Assembly: GCA_964017195.1 (NCBI GenBank)
Contig: OZ024889.1
Coordinates: 61,217,858 to 61,281,857 of the forward strand
Reading direction: 5' to 3'
From: Siderastrea radians
Lineage: Eukaryota; Cnidaria; Anthozoa; Scleractinia; Rhizangiidae
DNA length: 64,000 nt
The position numbers and the translations under genes are program-made. A model generated the notes under the pieces. The model was not told the DNA's origin. It worked only from the letters and a program-made list of their open reading frames with translations, and did no database searches. Below, piece by piece: positions 58,002-64,000 of the stretch; positions within the stretch are counted from its first letter, which is position 1, and every line of letters begins with the position of its first letter.

Positions 58002-58710
58002 GATGACTTTTTTTCTACTGAGTCGTTTTTGGATGATGTTAACCTTTTACTCAATTTTCTAGTTCCGTCTCTGTGACGAGCTTCTCTTCAAATGGAATCT
58101 CGAAATCCCAAGCAGCGTACTTTATGCCGGAAAAAGTTTTTAGCAGTGATTTACATTTTATTTGTTTGGAATCCAAAAGTGCTTAAAAACACAAGAACAA
58201 TGGAAAGAATTTCAAGATTTAGCCTATTGGATTAACGTATCGGTGCATGAAAACCATAATGTTTGTTAGTTTCCAAACTCTAATGCTCAGATATGTTCAG
58301 CCATTCCTCTCAGAAATCAGCTTAAAAAGTTATTATCGTTTTCCTGGATAGTTGATTTTTACTATTGCACTTAAAATTCACGCTTCTTCGCTCAGCAATT
58401 AAAGAGCTTTGTTGTTTTTCTTCTTGTACACGCCTTTGTTTTCATGAGTTCTTAAACAACAGAAATGACACTTCAGTAAAGTGACCCCGCTTCAGTTTCA
58501 TGGAATTCATTTCTGGCGTCATCGTTTTTAAGCATTTTCTTCCCATTTTTTTAAAATTAACATTGGATTTCAGCCATAGCGCAGTAAACAGCAATTGTAC
58601 TTGCCAGGAGATTCCGAGGAAAAATTGTCAAGGAGAATTTTGAGCTTCGATTTGCCTCAAATCGCTTTGTTTTATGCCGGAACAAAAGGAATTGCGGACT
58701 GACACCGTTT

Positions 58711-58941
58711 AGATTCATGGAATTGCAATGTAAACATTTCCCAGAACGGTAATAACTTCCTGTGAGACGGTTGCACTTCAGGAACCAGTCAAACCAGTTA
58801 CGTTTTAAGAGTGAGCTAGTTAACTTTGCAAATCGCCGTGTTTTGAGAACTGCCTCAGGGGAGGCATTGAAGATGCCATAGCATTCAGTGGAAGCTACAA
58901 GCAACTCCAGCAGTCGTGTTTTGTTTTTCTCGACCACTGCG
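58711..58941. promoter_or_regulatory. conserved divergent spacer of unit 3
   Basis: The block GGAATTGCAATGTAAACATT followed by GGTAATAACTTCCTGTGA, and GAGGCATTGAAGATG closer to the rightward start, also occur in unit 4 (63385-63510) and in decayed form at 55441, 56440 and 60871. Candidate shared promoter element or 5' UTR of the rightward exon. Confidence 0.5.
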
Positions 58942-59130
58942 ATGTATAGTAAACCGTTGTTGATCTGCATTTTAACTTTACTTGCAAACATTTTGCAAGG
59001 AAAAACTATTAAGGAGAACTTTCTGCAGCTGAACCATTTAGCAACCTGTACTTACGATTACGAAGTGTCAGTTCACACTGCAAGAGGCTCTCAAACTACT
59101 GCCAGTGATGGTTATCAAGTCCGTGCTTTG
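58942..59130 (+). CDS. rightward first exon, unit 3: signal peptide plus FN3-like tail
   Basis: 63 codons: leader MYSKPLLICILTLLANILQG, then KTIKENFLQLNHL, CTYDYEVSVHTARGSQTTAS and DGYQVRAL, then donor CTTTG|gtaagg in phase 0. About 80% of residues match unit 4 by eye. No second exon seen. Confidence 0.68.
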
Positions 59131-59189
59131 GTAAGGGAAATTCATTTATTTTTACCTCAATAACTAGCGAAATAATCTATTTTAAAAAT

Positions 59190-59600
59190 TGCAAAGCAAA
59201 GAGCAGCACTAGTCAGGAGCCAATCAAAATTAGTGCTCAGCAGCTTTTATTTGAGTGGTAGAACTTAAAAATGTTATCCGCGGACTCAAAAGTGAGAACC
59301 ACCTTGTAATGCATAGCAAATATTACCACAGGCAAGCACTGCTCAACAGCTTTTATTTGAATGGTCACACTTTACGATTTTGTTCAAAAATTCAGAAGTG
59401 AAAGCCACCTGTGCAACATAACAAACAGGACCCAAGGAAAGTACTGCTCAGCAGCTTTCATTGGAATAGTCATACTCTTCAATTTTATCTACAAACTCTA
59501 ACGTTGGAACCACCTTATACAATGTTATGCAGTAAACAGCACCGAGGAAAGTGTTGCTCAGTAGCTTTGTTTTGAACGTCAAGACTCAAAATCTTCACCC
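59190..59600. repeat. minisatellite, about 105-111-base period, four copies
   Basis: GCTCAGCAGCTTTTATTTGA-type units begin at about 59235, 59341, 59445 and 59556. Each is followed by a CAAAA/ACTC stretch, a GAACCACCTT-type block and GTAAACAG/AAGCACTG. Diverged copies, immediately downstream of the rightward exon of unit 3. Confidence 0.7.
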
Positions 59601-62600
59601 TAAAAAGTTCAACCATTTATTTCATGGTGGTTACTATATGATAACGAATTCGTTTCGTATACAAAGAGCAAATTGTGATTGAATGTCGAAAGTTTGTCGT
59701 TCAAAGAAATGACTCATGTCGAAGCGTTTTCTGATTATTAAAAAATATTATATTATTTTTTCTTGTTTTACCTCCTTTAGTACGCCCTGCGCCGTGAGAG
59801 TTTTAAAGATCATTTAATTTCTTAGTTAAGCGGATTCACAACGTTAAGGTTTAATTGGTGTCTAAAAATATTTCACGCATTTTATTTAATATGCATTCAG
59901 AAGTTAGGGGAAAAAACATTCATTTAGCAGTCAGAGAAACAGCCGCGAAATATTGCTTTTGCTGGATTTGCTTTATCCTCATTTCTGTTATTACTTTTAC
60001 TCCATTTTTAGTTTAAAAAATATTGTAAGAATGTTCTAATTGTTGCTTGTTTTATGCGCAGTTCAATTCATAAAAGTTCCGCATTGTTGACTGAGCACGT
60101 AAGACAATGTGCATGACATTTTTGCCAGACTCGATAAATTGTGCATTATTTTTTCGCAAAATTTCTCGTCGATGTGAACCGAAACTGGTATATGAAACAG
60201 AATATTTTCGAAATTTGCCTGCTGTCTAAAGATAAGCATCCCGAACTATAAGCGTTAGAAGATTACCACTAGTTACCAAATCAAAAAAATGATCATTCAT
60301 TTCCTATCTTTAGTATTCTGGATGTACGGTTATCCAAATACATATAATTTACTTTCGATAAAATTAACACTCAAAGTATGACATTCGAGTTCATCTTTTT
60401 GTGCACAAGTACGAAAAAAGAGAAACTGGCGAACGTGATTATGAACACCTAAAGAATCTACCTTGTGTCTTAAATATGTTTTTCAGTGATTCTCGTTTCT
60501 GCATTGTTTTGTTGCGTTCATAAATTTTCGGCGAAGGGGCTGCGCACTTTCATTTTATTTTATTTGATCTTTACGAGTATTTTCTGTTTAACTGTTTTCA
60601 ATGCATCTTTTATTATTTTCTTGTTACCATCGTCACAAGTTACACGTTGTTGATTGTTCAAGTAACCCGCAGGCACATCACATACCAGACGACAAATGTT
60701 CCGAAGAATAAGTTAAACGAGTAAGTGGTGTAGTTTTCCACCTACTAAAAGTCGAAAAACTAGACTAGGCACGCTAAACCTAAAATAAATATGATTTTTA
60801 ACCTACAGGATAACATAGTCGACTATGGTTCTCTTTGTTCTCTTAGCGAAGAAAACAATATGACCCCGTTTTAGATTCGTGGAATTACCATGTAGACATT
60901 TCTAAGAACTGTAATAACTTCCTCTAAGATGGATACACTACACGAGCCAGACATACCAGTTACCTTTTAAGAACTTGGTAACTTTACCAATCTCCACGTT
61001 TGAGAACTGAAAAAGTGCACTGCGAGTTTTCCAGCTGTAGAAGACAGTAAACTAGAAGCTACTAGACTAAACCGGTAAAACCTAAAAATGTTTTGTAACG
61101 AAAACAAAATCAAACATTGTTCTCGGGAATTTGTATTCTGCTGTCCTGAAGCCCAGCCGAAATACGATGAACTCCCCTCGGGGCATGTATATATGAGACA
61201 TGTGGTACCAAAGGATTGCTTTTAGCAATAATGAGAAATCTTCGACCAGCGTAAGGAACGTTTTGAATTACTGAAGTAATTTTCACTGTTAGCTCAAATT
61301 GTTCTGAAAGCAGTAAAATGTCGATAATGCTCTTGCTTTGTGTTATGACCTCAGAATCTGCTCTGCACGGGTTTTATTTCTCTCCCTTTTCTTTTCCGTT
61401 TCGTAAGGTTTGTTTTCTCCCGCAAACTGCAGCTTGCTTTGAATGATTATGACTAGACTTTTGCGTAGATAATTGATTTCTGAGAGGTTTTATTTCGTTG
61501 TTTATTATTTACATCTTAGGACTATAATATAAAATTCTGCCTTGCGCAATGAGGTAGTGTCGACAACCAAAAGCAACTCAAAATATACAGGTTTCAGCAA
61601 GTGATGTATCTCAGAATTACAATACCACTGTTTAATTAACGTCCCCTTCTCCTCTCCCCGGAGGAAATTCGTCTAATAACCGATAAAAGTTATATTGATA
61701 ACAATTGTTTAAAGCAAAATGGTAATCTCGAGGTGGTCGAATCTTAAAAACATCACATACCCCTTTCTATTGCTGTTACATTGGCATTGACAATAACCAG
61801 AGTAAAAACGTTCTACGAAAGATACTTTGGTTTTCTTTGACGTTGCCGAATTTTGCTAATTTAATGCGCACTTCTAACCATGTTTTTAAGCACCATACAC
61901 CACATCTGGCAATAAAGGAATCAAAGGATGGTCTTAATAACTAAATTTAGCGAGTAAAGCAATTGTCATTTCTTCTTTTTTTTGTGGTGTTTTTTAGTTG
62001 TTTTCACTATTTCTTCATTGTTTGTGAATTCTCTTTGATAGAGCGCCAACACCTCTGAACGTAGAACATGCAAAGGAATTTCCCAGCGTTGCCTAAAAGA
62101 CAGCGCTTATAATTAATGTATTTTATTTTTGTAGCATGATTGCAAGTCTGGTCAGTATATTTGTTCAACCTCTGAACTCCTTGTTGAAGTCAATACAGTC
62201 TTTAAACAATCATGGTTGGCCAATACAGTCGTTGTAGGTGTGGTTGATATTTGTTTAACCACTTTGCGCCGAAAAATAGACCTAAGCCACTACAAGTGAT
62301 GTACTGATCACATACATTGCGCTGACAATAAAAGATAAATTAGTTGATGTAATCATCTAAGAATCTGTGATAATGTACACGAGCTTCTTTCTTAGTCGAC
62401 ATTCTTAAACTCCCCAAAAAGTGTACTTTATCATGGAATTTTTCGCCGCTGTCAAATAGTCAAAAACTTGATAAGGCGAAAAACAAACTTGAAGACGCTG
62501 ACTGTGCGAATTCTCCAACATGGACGAAAATTTAGTGACTTCGAAATATCCTCCCACAAGAATAACAAAATAAACTTGTCGTGGAAATGTTCTTGGCTAA

Positions 62601-62632
62601 AAAGAATATATATGAGCACAGCCTTCACTCAC
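59601..62632. other. spacer between units 3 and 4
   Basis: Contains a further decayed copy of the unit spacer at 60850-61020 and the right-hand copy of the unit flank (about 61130-62620). No exon for either neighbouring first exon could be recognised on either strand. Confidence 0.45.
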
Positions 62633-62975
62633 CTTGCTCACAACAAGTTCCACCGTATCCTGGTCTACAGCTGCAGCCGCTACTATGAGGGGTGCCGCCG
62701 TTCCGACAATTGTCCCTGTTACACGCTTGTGATTCTCGCAACTGGTAGGGACAGGTACCGCCACAGGACGCACCCTGTGTCAACCTCCTCGTCCGCTGCT
62801 GTGTACCACTTGTACCGCACTGGTGCGAGCAAGAGCTCCAACTCGTCCAGCTACCGACTTGGCAGTTAACCCTGTTACAGGGAGGAGGAGACCTTCGACG
62901 GCGTCTTCGCCACAAAAATGAATCTGCTTCCATCAACAAAATCAGAATACAGATTGTCACCAACGTCGTTTTCAT
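62633..62975 (-). CDS. leftward first exon, unit 4: SP-Arg-TSP1-EGF
   Basis: Starts MKTTLVTICILILLMEADSF, then LWRRRRRRSPPPC, TSP1 (VGSWTSWSSCSHQCGTSG) and EGF-like (NGGTPHSSGCSCRPGYGG). Complete and open to donor GCAAG|gtgagt, phase 1. The best-preserved paralogue of exon 1 of the mosaic gene. Confidence 0.78.
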
Positions 62976-63384
62976 TTTGAAGTGGTTGCGCTGATTCCTG
63001 TCTTTGAATGATGAAAACGTTTAACTCAATTTTCTAGTCCCGCCTCGATCTGTTGCAGGCTTTTCTGTAAACAGGATAGCGGTAAATCTTTCGCGTCATA
63101 GGATTTTGGAGGAACCCACCAGAGTTGATTCCAGACCTCACCTGATTAAGTACCAGTATTTGATTTTTCCGCGGAAAGAAACTTCCGTTGCAACCATTTA
63201 CATTACAACAATTATTACGCTGAAACGATCATGAAAGAAAGCAATGTCACCAATACAATTAATGGGATGTTTAAGAACTTTATACCTATATTGTGTCCGT
63301 CTTTGGCTCGACGCTTCTGTCTGCCATTATTTCCTTTGTTTCCTTGCGGACAAAAATAACTTCATTAGAATATGCAACCGCTTT

Positions 63385-63563
63385 CAGCTTCGTGGAATTG
63401 TAGTGTAAGCATTTCTAAGGACGGAAGCAACTTCTTGTGAAGCAGAAAGCCTTAGAAACCGCCGCAACGTTTTGACTTGCATAGGAAGGCATTGAAGATG
63501 GCGTAGCATTTCGCTGGAGGTTACTTATCTTATCTGCGTGTCGTGTTCGTCCCTGCCTCTGCA
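63385..63563. promoter_or_regulatory. conserved divergent spacer of unit 4
   Basis: GTGGAATTGTAGTGTAAGCA, CGGAAGCAACTTCTTGTGA and GGCATTGAAGATGG match the unit-3 spacer. It lies directly upstream of the rightward ATG at 63564. Confidence 0.5.
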
Positions 63564-63752
63564 ATGTGTGGAAAATACCTACTTATTTGCATCGTAACTC
63601 TACTTGCAAACAATCTGCAAGGCAAAACTATCAAGGAGAACTTTCTGCGGCTGAATCATTTAATAACCTGTACTTACGATTACGAAGTGTCCGTTCACAC
63701 TGCAAGAGGCGCTCAAACTACTGCCAGTGACGGCTATCATGTCCATGCTTTG
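63564..63752 (+). CDS. rightward first exon, unit 4: signal peptide plus FN3-like tail
   Basis: 63 codons: leader MCGKYLLICIVTLLANNLQG, then KTIKENFLRLNHL, CTYDYEVSVHTARGAQTTAS and DGYHVHAL, then donor CTTTG|gtaagt in phase 0. Any second exon must lie right of 64 kb, outside the window. Confidence 0.7.
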
Positions 63753-64000
63753 GTAAGTTACAGTTAATTCAAGATACCAAGAATAGCTATGTTCGTGAAA
63801 TTGCTCTTTCAATGTCTATTTATAAACATAGGGAGTTATGACCATGTGTTCGAAAAATACCCTCGACATATTTGTCATGTAAACCTTTAAAATGTTTGTT
63901 TTTCATCCGAAAAATGCTATTCAATTGCCAATGCAAACATTGTTCCTAATTTTGCCACCTCCTGGAAGTAAAAGTTAAGCTAGTAGAAGTTGACCACGTC

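Noticed and set aside
58942..63752. Rightward exons as the start of a PLAT/LH2 domain
   Set aside because: Y.V.V.T and the A..T spacing fit partly, but the SDG(F/Y).V ending fits the FN3-like repeats better. Kept only as an alternative.

Overview
This is a eukaryotic, metazoan window. The introns have GT/AG borders, protein modules are cut by phase-1 introns, and the domains are animal extracellular types (thrombospondin type 1, calcium-binding EGF, disintegrin-like, fibronectin-III-like). There are many small transposons with terminal inverted repeats. The modules and repeats together look cnidarian, most likely a stony coral or a close relative. That assignment is inference from family knowledge; no species can be named from the sequence alone.

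Layout. 1-3.8 kb (+): 3' part of a gene with several TSP1 exons, two of them visibly decayed, ending in a cysteine-rich C-terminal domain. 5.1-7.4 kb: a pogo-like inverted-repeat element, then a second inverted-repeat element holding a broken LINE. 7.7-21.0 kb (+): an 11-exon gene that reads through as a 248-residue LRRC61 orthologue, with introns full of nested small elements. 21.8-23.7 kb (+): an intronless F-box/leucine-rich protein of 612 residues. 25.9-44.7 kb (-): an 11-exon gene whose exons join in frame to 2,746 codons. It encodes a secreted mosaic protein: signal peptide, poly-arginine stretch, TSP1, EGF, cbEGF, four cysteine-rich repeats, a disintegrin-like segment and about twenty FN3-like repeats, most of them in one 5.4 kb exon. 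A 5'-truncated LINE and several MITEs sit in its introns.

44.3-63.8 kb: an array of duplicated divergent units. Each complete unit has a leftward first exon (signal peptide, arginine run, TSP1, EGF; donor always phase 1) and, 0.4-0.95 kb away, a rightward first exon (signal peptide plus a short FN3-like tail; donor always phase 0). There are four leftward copies (one frameshifted) and three rightward copies. Only the leftmost leftward copy has a visible gene body behind it. No further exon could be found for the others, yet all phases fit a shared body. I consider this the most unusual part of the window: either a cluster of alternative first exons with bidirectional promoters, or a family expanding by tandem duplication of the 5' ends only.

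The rest is intergenic or intronic DNA with MITEs in recognisable families (TTAA-type, TA-type, fold-back), a minisatellite family with dispersed single units, a Penelope-like remnant with a hammerhead-like motif, and microsatellites. No tRNA, rRNA or CRISPR was recognised. Exon borders were placed by eye from GT/AG, reading frame and domain continuity, without transcript data.
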